From assembly GCF_025971955.1 (NCBI RefSeq), contig NZ_JAPDMX010000033.1:371973-435972 (forward strand): DNA of 64,000 bases. Reading direction: 5' to 3'. The DNA is from Shewanella subflava (GTDB lineage Bacteria > Pseudomonadota > Gammaproteobacteria > Enterobacterales > Shewanellaceae). Under the pieces are notes generated by a model. The model saw nothing but the letters and a program-made list of their open reading frames with translations. It searched no databases and was not told the DNA's origin. Position numbers and translations under genes: made by a program. This document shows positions 16,882-24,500 of the stretch, piece by piece (positions within the stretch are counted from its first letter, which is position 1; each line of letters starts with the position of its first letter).

Positions 16882-18093
16882 ATGGATTCTTTAACCCTTA
16901 CAATAAGTGTTACCTTAACTAGCTTTTTTATGTGCATGACCTCATCGATGCTTTATCTCAGAAGTCGATCTGAAACGTACCTCATCGATTGGTCATTTGC
17001 CAGCTTAGCATTTTTGCTATCAAGTTTAATTGCCTTAATTGGGCTTTATAGCGAGAGTACTAATTTTCTCTTTCCTACAATTGCGAATGTTTTAAATATT
17101 ATCGCACATGCAACGTTACTCTCCGGAACCACAAAACTGACAAATAATAAATCCATTCCTTTTTTGGTCATTGGCTTAGGTATTCTAGTATTTGTGCTGC
17201 ATTATTTAGATTTTACTCGTTCATCAACTACAGCGAGAATCTTATTGTTTTACCCCATAATCATTTCACTTTGTCTGGGTAACATTTATTTTGCCTTAAA
17301 ACATATGCAATCATCTCGTCAATCCGATCTGACACTATTGGTAGTCATTCACTCAGCTTTTGCAATATTTCTGATCGTTAGAGGAATTTACATCGCATTT
17401 TTCAACGAAACGTTACAGTTATTTGGTAATGACATTATTCAAACTTCTGGCTCACTTTTATTACTAGCGTTCATGTTTTCAATGACACTTAATTTCATAT
17501 TCATTCCAACATGGCGCAAAGAGCTTGAGCTAAATAAGCATTCACGAAACGACTATCTGACGGGATGGTTGAATAGAAGAGCCCTTGCTGAAATAGCCTA
17601 CAATCTATTTATTAAATCCCAACGCGAATCAAAAATTTTTGGAGCAATTATTATCGATATAGATCATTTTAAAACGATAAATGACACATATGGTCATGCG
17701 GTTGGGGATGAAGCAATAAAACATATTTGCAACCAAATACGAAACTGTAATCGCAGTTATGACTTTCACTTTAGATTAGGAGGCGAAGAGTTTTTAGTGT
17801 TAGTCGATGACACTAAAGAAAAATATGTCCGTCAGTTTGCCCACAGAATAAGAGAGAAAATTGAACAAACACCATTAATGCTTGGAAATCAGAAAATAAA
17901 TATCACAGTAAGCCTAGGTGCTACGACATTCCATTCCACCGATAATAGTTGGGAGCAACTATTAGACCGTGCAGACAAAGCCTTGTATCAAGCGAAAAAT
18001 GAAGGACGCAATCAGGTTGTTGTTGCAAGCAAATCCTTCCCTACCTCCACAAAACATCAATTAAATATGAAAAAACATCTAGCTTCCAGCTAG
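16882..18093 (+). CDS. membrane-bound diguanylate cyclase
   Basis: A 403-residue protein with an N-terminal membrane sensor of six or seven helices (residues ~1-205) and a C-terminal GGDEF domain (~225-390). The catalytic motif is LGGEEF, with the IDIDHFKTINDTYGH substrate motif intact, so it should synthesise c-di-GMP. The N-terminal part is like the uncharacterised membrane sensors of Shewanella cyclases, without a recognisable ligand domain. I start at the ATG at 16882 (GGAG 11 bases upstream); an in-frame GTG ten codons earlier is less likely. It lies on the plus strand inside the minus-strand cassette array, ending where an attC is truncated, so it probably inserted later. Confidence 0.85.
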   Translation: MDSLTLTISVTLTSFFMCMTSSMLYLRSRSETYLIDWSFASLAFLLSSLIALIGLYSESTNFLFPTIANVLNIIAHATLLSGTTKLTNNKSIPFLVIGLGILVFVLHYLDFTRSSTTARILLFYPIIISLCLGNIYFALKHMQSSRQSDLTLLVVIHSAFAIFLIVRGIYIAFFNETLQLFGNDIIQTSGSLLLLAFMFSMTLNFIFIPTWRKELELNKHSRNDYLTGWLNRRALAEIAYNLFIKSQRESKIFGAIIIDIDHFKTINDTYGHAVGDEAIKHICNQIRNCNRSYDFHFRLGGEEFLVLVDDTKEKYVRQFAHRIREKIEQTPLMLGNQKINITVSLGATTFHSTDNSWEQLLDRADKALYQAKNEGRNQVVVASKSFPTSTKHQLNMKKHLASS

Positions 18094-18185
18094 TCTTTAC
18101 AATTGGTTAGTAATTGTTAGCAAAAATGTGGAGCGAAGCGGAACCGATCCAACTGTTACGAATCCGACTTTAAGGCCTTGTTAGC
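18094..18185 (-). repeat. truncated attC overlapping the end of the 18156-18527 gene
   Basis: On the minus strand GCTAACAAGGCCTTAAAGTC followed by GGATTCGTAACAGTTGGATC has the left arm and inner box of an attC of the type usual in Shewanella and Vibrio (TAACAAG-GCC-TTAAAGTCGGA). A partner for the CAGTTGG box is CCAATTG, but the final GTTRRRY box is absent, cut at the end of the neighbouring GGDEF gene. Confidence 0.55.
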
Positions 18186-18527
18186 ACTCAATTGCTTGTA
18201 CCAATTTATAGCTAAATTACCCAACACAATTAGAAAACCAATACTTAAATAACCTATAAACAGTCCAAAAGTGGCTGGAGTTATTTTTAAATCAAATCCA
18301 GATGCGATAAGTAACAATATGTTTGCAAGAATACTAGAAACAAAAATTGTTATACTTAATGAATTTGCATTTTTAAGACGCTCAGCTGAAGCTTGGAGTG
18401 ACACCAAGGAAACAACAAACCAATGATAATTTGTATAAACTTCTTCCTTTGCAAGAAGAATATAAATCATTGTCACAATGAAACCGAGCATAGGTAACAA
18501 GGCTACTGAATTTAAAAATTTACTCAT
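18156..18527 (-). CDS. cassette gene: four-helix membrane protein, unknown function
   Basis: A 123-residue hydrophobic protein with four likely helices (about residues 5-25, 33-48, 57-76 and 85-108). I start at the ATG at 18527, which has a strong GAGGGAG seven bases before; the longer frame would translate the preceding attC. Its C-terminal residues NKALKSDS are encoded by the attC at its own end, a common trait of cassette genes. No family is recognised. The arrangement attC-RBS-gene-attC is typical of a single-gene cassette. Confidence 0.65.
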   Translation of the reverse strand: MSKFLNSVALLPMLGFIVTMIYILLAKEEVYTNYHWFVVSLVSLQASAERLKNANSLSITIFVSSILANILLLIASGFDLKITPATFGLFIGYLSIGFLIVLGNLAINWYKQLSANKALKSDS

Positions 18528-18542
18528 AACTCCCTCTTGAGT

Positions 18543-18676
18543 TCTAACGCCCGCATAAAGGGCGACAAAATGTAGCGGCAATTTGGTTTAAAATTTGACA
18601 AAACACAACACTAACTTGCCGCGTAGTTTTGGTGACCCAGCGAGCAACGCGAGCGCTTTTAATGCGTTTGTTATGT
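18543..18676 (-). repeat. attC site, long Vibrio-repeat-like type
   Basis: About 130 bp between two minus-strand genes. The minus strand begins TAACAAACGCATTAAAAGCG, contains an internal AGTGTTGTGTTTTG segment, and ends CGCCCTTTATGCGGGCGTTA. Both ends and the middle resemble the long Vibrio cholerae-type repeat (starts TAACAAACGC, ends GGGCGTTA). TTGCCGC at one side pairs with GCGGCAA at the other, giving the large imperfect dyad expected of attC. This is the best attC in the window. Confidence 0.8.
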
Positions 18677-19258
18677 CCCGCTCATCCAATGCTCAAACTG
18701 CATATTTATATTTTTCATTTTTGACATAGCATTAAGCCTTCGCTTCATCTCTTTTAAACTTGGCAGGAAGCAACCTTCTCTTTCTGCATCAGATTTTTGG
18801 GTTTCGTCAAAATCAATCAAATATAGAATTTCATATGTACCAGCTTTGTTAAGCTTCGACTCTAACTGAGTACCCCATACCTGCTTTTTATTCACCTTTA
18901 GTAAATAGCGATCTTCGGCGGCACAAGAGAGCCAAGCGGCCCCCTCATCTTTAGGATCAATATCTTTTGCTTTTCTCGCATATTGAAACGCGGCCAAATA
19001 GTCTTCAGGAGTTTTTCCATGCTGCATTATTAACGCAGCGCTATAATAATCTTTAGAAGTAAAGGCTCTATTATCAGATAGTATTTCTTTCACTCTATTG
19101 CGCCGAATTTGATCATCTTTAGCGACCGCTAGCCAGTCAATTTTTTCATAATCTCCACTTCTAGCAAGTTGATCTTCTTCCGCCATTTTTTCCAGTTCAG
19201 AAGCAAAGGTTGCTGATGTAATAAATAGTGATAAAACAACTAATAACTTAAAATTCAT
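18671..19258 (-). CDS. cassette gene: secreted protein, DUF6624-like
   Basis: A 195-residue protein with a short signal peptide (MNFKLLVVLSLFITSATFAS). The mature part has a charged helix-rich N-terminus and then ALIMQHGKTPEDYLAAFQYA, AAWLSCAAEDRYLL and KKQVWGTQ. The order QHG - A..A.DRYLL - (K/R)(K/P)Q-x-(W/Y)GTQ is like the DUF6624 family of unknown function, seen in exported proteins of several proteobacteria. Its stop codon overlaps the attC at 18543-18676, and another attC precedes its start, so it forms a complete cassette. Role unknown. Confidence 0.65.
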   Translation of the reverse strand: MNFKLLVVLSLFITSATFASELEKMAEEDQLARSGDYEKIDWLAVAKDDQIRRNRVKEILSDNRAFTSKDYYSAALIMQHGKTPEDYLAAFQYARKAKDIDPKDEGAAWLSCAAEDRYLLKVNKKQVWGTQLESKLNKAGTYEILYLIDFDETQKSDAEREGCFLPSLKEMKRRLNAMSKMKNINMQFEHWMSGT

Positions 19259-19276
19259 GCATTACTCCCTGTGGCA

Positions 19277-19373
19277 CCAACGCCTCATTAAGAGGCTAAA
19301 AACAGTTGGTTAAAATAAGCGACGAAGGAGCAAAAACCAACTGTTTTTTGTCCTTTTAAATGACTTGTTAAAT
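19277..19373 (-). repeat. attC site (CAGTTGG family)
   Basis: On the minus strand: ATTTAAC (matches the RYYYAAC box), then AAACAGTTGGTTTTTGCTCC, a short centre, AACCAACTGTTT, and GCCTCTTAATGAGGCGTTGG. The AACAGTTGGTT / AACCAACTGTT arms are perfectly complementary, giving the cruciform typical of attC. It lies exactly between two cassette genes. Confidence 0.78.
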
Positions 19374-19376
19374 GGA

Positions 19377-20018
19377 TTATTCACCAATAGCCACTGTATA
19401 TGCTATGTCACTTAAGTTGCCTATTTCAATTAGCATTTTTTCATCTTCTGTTTCATTTTTTACAGCTAATCTTAACTCTTTTTGGTGTTTGTATTTATTA
19501 TTTTTTTGAAATGGAGTCAATCGTCCAGTGTGTTTTTCAATATCAAGATATTCAACCGACTGTCTTTTATAAGTATATGAATTTTCTTCTAAGAGCTTAT
19601 CTAAACGAGCAAAAAACTTTTCTAAGTTGAATATAACAGTTGCAGACCCACCAAATTTTTTAAGCAACTCTTTATCAATAACATCTATTTCATTTGTGAA
19701 TTCATCAGCAGGTATAATCAAGTAATAAATACAATAAACGGATAAAGACGCATATTCATGGCTGAACTCTCTGAGAATGCCATTAGCAATATTACCGACA
19801 GTTTCTATTTCACCGTTATCCAGAATTCTACTTAAAACACCATCGGAAAATACCTGAACTTTGTGTGCCCCTTCATTAAGATCACCAACCTCTTCATTTA
19901 GGTCAGCATTACGGTAAAAGCTTAAAGGCTGCAAACACATTTGCCCTTTATTTAAAAAGTTTTCCGTGTGTATTGGTTTAGAATATTTAATTAGAAAATG
20001 CCGGTACATAAAATCCAT
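19377..20018 (-). CDS. cassette gene: hypothetical 213-residue protein
   Basis: A soluble protein of 213 residues without signal peptide or membrane helix. The N-terminal part contains GQMCLQPLSFYRNADL then EEVGDLNEG, a pattern (aromatic-Arg-x-x-(D/E)... GD-x-x-EG) that recurs in hypothetical proteins of integrons and prophages; no catalytic motif is recognised. The ATG at 20018 lies inside the recombination core GTTAAAT of the dyad at 20019-20070; an ATG three codons later is an alternative. It is the cassette nearest the integrase remnant, the position most recently acquired in a working integron. Confidence 0.6.
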   Translation of the reverse strand: MDFMYRHFLIKYSKPIHTENFLNKGQMCLQPLSFYRNADLNEEVGDLNEGAHKVQVFSDGVLSRILDNGEIETVGNIANGILREFSHEYASLSVYCIYYLIIPADEFTNEIDVIDKELLKKFGGSATVIFNLEKFFARLDKLLEENSYTYKRQSVEYLDIEKHTGRLTPFQKNNKYKHQKELRLAVKNETEDEKMLIEIGNLSDIAYTVAIGE

Positions 20019-20070
20019 TTAACAGCTTATTGAACGGCGCATCATTCAATGTCGGCCGTTTAAGTTATTG
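20019..20070 (-). repeat. recombination-site-like dyad next to the first cassette (attI or short attC)
   Basis: Forward strand: TAACAGCTTA ... GAACGGC ... GCCGTTT ... TAAGTTATT. Two nested inverted repeats surround a 16-nt centre. Read on the minus strand, the outer right arm contains GTTAAAT, an exact GTTRRRY core at the 5' end of the first cassette. Length is short for an attC. Confidence 0.4.
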
Positions 20071-20277
20071 ATTAATAGCATCCTACATTTGCTATCTTAT
20101 TGATGTAAAGCACTTTTCATTTCAACAATCGCAAAACAAAGCGTGCAAAATGTTTTTCAATATTATTTTACTGCTTGCTTTAAAAAAACTAACAAAATAA
20201 ATATCTTATAAAAATAATGGATTCAATAACACCTACTACATTGCGTCTCGCATCCCGTAGATGGTTATCTTTGCAGG

Positions 20278-20526
20278 CATCACATTGATCCCACCACGTT
20301 TAGAAAAGCATTACAAAAAGCAGTTGGTTAAACATCAATTACCAAACGGGTGACAGACCATACTTTCAGGCATTCTTTTGCAACCAACTTACTTAGACGC
20401 GGCCATGATATCAGAACCGTACAAGAGCTACTGGGTCATAATGATGTAAAAACAACACAAATCTATACCCATGTCGCGGGCTTACATCAAACCGGTATTG
20501 TCAGCCCGATGGACTACATTAGGTAA
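20278..20526 (+). pseudogene. intI: integron integrase, C-terminal remnant
   Basis: Tyrosine recombinase of the integron type, which would insert and excise cassettes at attI/attC. In one frame 20278-20526 reads HHIDPTTFRKALQKAV, then a TAA at 20329, then ITKRV, TDHTFRHSFATNLLRRGHD, IRTVQELLGHNDVKTTQIYT and HVAGLHQTGIVSPMDYIR. The second catalytic region (HTFRHSFAT), the LLGH motif and the tyrosine in TQIYTHV are all present, and the C-terminal GIVSPxD is characteristic of IntI rather than phage integrases. The first ~220 residues are absent and a nonsense codon breaks the rest, so it is inactive. It ends 192 bp before pfaR. Confidence 0.8.
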
Positions 20527-20718
20527 ATAACACCTAAATCGCACACTAACATTTACATTGTTTAATCTTCTAGGTCACAGTTTTTAGTTTCGGGTGATTG
20601 TATCGAAGTGAAACCTCAGGTAGTCTGCATGCTCTTATTATATTTAAGTGGATTTAACGCTTGGTCAGCGCTTGAGTGACCCGGCAGTCCCAGTAGATTA
20701 TTCGGATATGCTGTCTCG

Positions 20719-21591
20719 ATGACCCAAAAGACTAATAAGCTAACAGACATAGCAAAAACAGATGAGATAGCAGGTAAAAAAACGGTTAACCATCGTAATG
20801 CGACCACCACGCCTGAGATGCGTCAGTTTATTCAACAATCTGATTTAAGCGTGAGCCAGTTATCTAAAATTCTCAATATTAGTGAAGCCACCGTTCGTAA
20901 GTGGCGCAAACGCGACTCTATTGATAACACCCCCAATACCCCTCACAAACTCAATACCACCTTATCCCCGATGGAAGAATACGTGATGTTGGGTTTGCGT
21001 TATCAATTAAAAATGCCCTTAGATAGACTGTTAAAAGTCACTCAAGAATTTATTAATCCTAATGTGTCACGCTCAGGCTTAGCCCGATGTTTAAAGCGCT
21101 TTGGGGTATCTAAACTTGATGAATTTGATAGCCCATATGTGCCTGAAAAATTCTTCAATCAGCTCCCTGTCACTCAGGGGGCAAACATTCAAACCTACAC
21201 CGTAAACCCACAAACCTTAGCCGACACATTAGCGTTACCCAGCCCAGATCCTGACAATGTAGTGCAAGTGGTTTCGCTCAGTATTCCGCCGAAACTGACC
21301 GAACACCAAGCTTATTCAGTGCTTTTGGGTGTCGACTTTAAATCTGACTGGGTTTACTTAGATATTTATAAAGATAGCCATGCCCAAGCGAGCAATCGCT
21401 ACATGGCATATGTGTTAAAACACGGTCCATTTCATTTACGAAAGTTGCTTGTACGCAACTATCACAGTTTTCTTGCTCGATTTCCTGGAGCAAGTTTATC
21501 AGTTGCTAAGCCTAAAAACGTTCAACCTAACGCAGCTGGATCCCTACATCAGATGACTAATCCACCGTCATCAAACGGAGACTCACAATGA
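20719..21591 (+). CDS. pfaR: transcriptional activator of the pfa operon (PfaR)
   Basis: A 290-residue DNA-binding protein. Residues 35-65 form a helix-turn-helix (IQQSDLSVSQLSKILNISEA, then VRKWRKR). Residues 80-130 (LSPMEEYVMLGLRYQL... LARCLKRFGVSKL) resemble the N-terminal domain of IS481-type transposases. Residues ~200-255 look like the start of a DDE fold (LLGVDFKSDWVYLDIY) but the second acidic residue is replaced (LLVRNYHSF, around residue 246). In other marine bacteria PfaR is a regulator encoded just upstream of pfaA and needed for high EPA synthesis. Its TGA overlaps the pfaA ATG by 4 bp. Confidence 0.88.
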   Translation: MTQKTNKLTDIAKTDEIAGKKTVNHRNATTTPEMRQFIQQSDLSVSQLSKILNISEATVRKWRKRDSIDNTPNTPHKLNTTLSPMEEYVMLGLRYQLKMPLDRLLKVTQEFINPNVSRSGLARCLKRFGVSKLDEFDSPYVPEKFFNQLPVTQGANIQTYTVNPQTLADTLALPSPDPDNVVQVVSLSIPPKLTEHQAYSVLLGVDFKSDWVYLDIYKDSHAQASNRYMAYVLKHGPFHLRKLLVRNYHSFLARFPGASLSVAKPKNVQPNAAGSLHQMTNPPSSNGDSQ

Positions 21592-24500
21592 GCCAATCCA
21601 AGAAAAATACCGATAAACGTCTTAATAAGCGTTTAAAAGATATGCCTGTTGCCATTGTTGGCATGGCCAGCATTTTTGCTAACTCTCGTTATTTAAATAA
21701 ATTTTGGGATTTAATCAGCGAAAAAATCGATGCCATTACCGAAGTGCCTGACACTCATTGGCGCATTGAAGATTATTACGACGCAGATAAATCTGCGCCG
21801 GACAAAAGCTACTGCAAACGCGGTGGTTTTTTACCTGAGGTCGACTTCAACCCAATGGAGTTTGGCCTACCGCCTAATATTCTTGAATTAACCGATTCAT
21901 CGCAATTGCTGTCGCTGATTGTCGCCAAAGAAGTATTAGCCGATGCAGGCGTGGGTGCCGATTATGACACCGACCGAATTGGCATTACCTTGGGGGTTGG
22001 TGGTGGTCAAAAACTGAATCACAGTTTAAGTGGCCGTTTACAATACCCAGTACTTAAAAAAGTATTCAAAAGCAGCGGACTGAGTGATGCTGACACTGAA
22101 ATGCTGATCAAAAAATTCCAAGACCAATATATTCACTGGGAAGAAAACTCGTTCCCTGGTTCATTAGGTAACGTAATTGCTGGTCGTATCGCCAACCGTT
22201 TTGATTTAGGTGGCATGAACTGTGTGGTCGACGCCGCATGTGCTGGGTCTTTAGCCGCATTACGTATGGCGCTGACCGAATTAACCGAGTGTCGTAGCGA
22301 CATGATGATCACCGGTGGTGTGTGTACTGATAACTCGCCATCTATGTACATGAGCTTCTCTAAAACACCGGCATTTACCACCAACGAAACCATCCAACCT
22401 TTTGATATTGATTCAAAAGGCATGATGATTGGTGAAGGTATTGGCATGGTGGCGCTTAAACGTCTTGAAGATGCAGAGCGCGATGGTGACCGTATTTATG
22501 CGGTCATTAAAGGGGTTGGTGCCTCATCTGATGGTAAATTTAAAAGTATTTATGCGCCACGCCCTGAAGGCCAAGCAAAAGCATTAAAGCGCGCCTACGA
22601 TGATGCTGGATTTGAACCCCACACCATTGGCTTAATCGAAGCCCACGGTACAGGTACGGCCGCGGGTGATGTCGCCGAGTTTAACGGCTTGAAGTCCGTG
22701 TTTGCTGAAGGCAATGATACCAAGCAGCACATTGCATTAGGCTCGGTTAAATCTCAGGTGGGTCACACCAAATCCACAGCGGGTACAGCAGGTGTCATTA
22801 AAGCCGCATTGGCACTGCACCATAAAGTGTTACCGCCAACCATTAACGTGAGTAAACCTAATCCTAAACTGGGGATAAATGACTCACCTTTTTACCTTAA
22901 TACTGAAACCCGCCCTTGGTTACCCCGTGCTGATGATACACCTCGTCGCGCAGGTATTAGCTCATTCGGTTTTGGTGGAACTAACTTCCACGTGGTACTT
23001 GAAGAATACACTCAAGATCATCAACGTGATGCCAAATACCGTCAGCGCGCTGTGGCACAAAGTTTATTAATTAGCGCCAGTAACAAAGCCGCGCTTACCA
23101 CTGAATTGACTCAGTTACTCAATGAAGTTCAAGCCTTAAACGTTAGCTCGCCAAACATGGTTGAAATTGAATTGGCTAAGTTAGCCAAACGTTTTGCCAT
23201 TAGCGCGATTGATAGCAAAGCTGCACGTATTGGTATGGTGGTGAGTTCATTAACAGAATTGGTTACCCAACTGACTCAAGCCATTGCCCAACTAGCTAGC
23301 AATAGCAGCGATGCATGGCAATTACCGTCTGGTACCAGTTTCCGTAATCAAGCACTGGTATCAAGTGATGCCAAGGTGAAAGTAGCGGCATTATTTGCAG
23401 GCCAAGGCTCACAATACGTTAATATGGGTATCGATCTTGCGTGTCATTACCCTGAAATGCGTCAGCAGTTAATGCAAGCCGATAAAGTGTTTGCCAAGCA
23501 CAAGCAAACACCATTGTCGCAAATTCTGTACCCTATCCCCGCCTTTGAAGCTGATGATATCGCAGCGCAGCAAGCAGATTTGACCAATACCGCCAATGCG
23601 CAAAGCGCGATTGGTGCGGTGAGTATGGGACAATATCAATTACTGAGTCAGGCAGGCTTTAAAGCCGATATGGTGGCTGGTCACAGTTTTGGTGAACTGT
23701 CAGCGTTATGCGCAGCGGGAGTGATTAACACTGAAGACTATTACCAGCTAGCCTTTGCCCGCGGCCAATCAATGGCGGCAACGCCTAAAGATCAAGATGC
23801 CGGCGCTATGTATGCGGTGATCCTGCCAGCCAGCACTGATACCACCCACATTGATAAACTTGAGCTGTGTATTAAAGACTTTGACGGCGTCAAGGTAGCA
23901 AACTACAACTCACCGACTCAATTAGTCATTGCCGGCCCAACCAATACCACAGCAGATACCGCCAAGGCGATTCAAGCCTTGGGCTTCAAAGCCATCGCAT
24001 TACCTGTGTCGGGCGCTTTCCACACACCACTTGTGGCCCATGCCCAAGTGCCATTTGCAAAAGCCATTAGCAAAGTGAAATTTGCTAAGCCTAAAGTTAG
24101 CCTATATGCCAATGGCACTGGTCAGTTGCATCCAAAAGATCCTAAAGCCATTCAAACCGCCTTTAGTGACCATATGTTGCAGTCAGTGCGTTTTAGCGAC
24201 CAGCTTAAAGCTATGTACGATGCAGGTGCACGTGTGTTTGTGGAGTTTGGGCCGAAAAATATTCTTCAAAAACTGGTTGAAGGCACCTTAGGCAATCAAG
24301 GCGATGCTGTCAGTGTGGTTAGCCTTAATCCAAACCCGAAAGGAAACAGCGATACGCAACTGCGTCAAGCGGCAACGCAACTTGCGGTGTTAGGTGTGGC
24401 ATTAACCGAGGTTGACCCATATCAAGCGCCGATTGCTGAATTAGCCAAATCATCGCCCATGAATGTCAAGCTCACCGCCACCAACTTCATTAGCCCAGCG

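Larger units (their letters stand above)
14996..20526 (-). mobile_element. decayed chromosomal integron: integrase remnant plus minus-strand cassette array
   Basis: A 3' fragment of an integron integrase (20278-20526, + strand) lies to the right of a row of minus-strand genes with attC-like sites at 3' ends (19277-19373, 18543-18676, 18094-18185, 15774-15850, and weakly 14996-15036). Integrase pointing away from the array and cassettes oriented 5' towards it is the standard integron arrangement. The array is interrupted by a truncated transposase (16065-16685) and a plus-strand GGDEF gene (16882-18093). attI is not clearly recognisable; the dyad at 20019-20070 contains the GTTRRRY core GTTAAAT. 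The element appears immobile because the integrase is broken. Confidence 0.7.
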
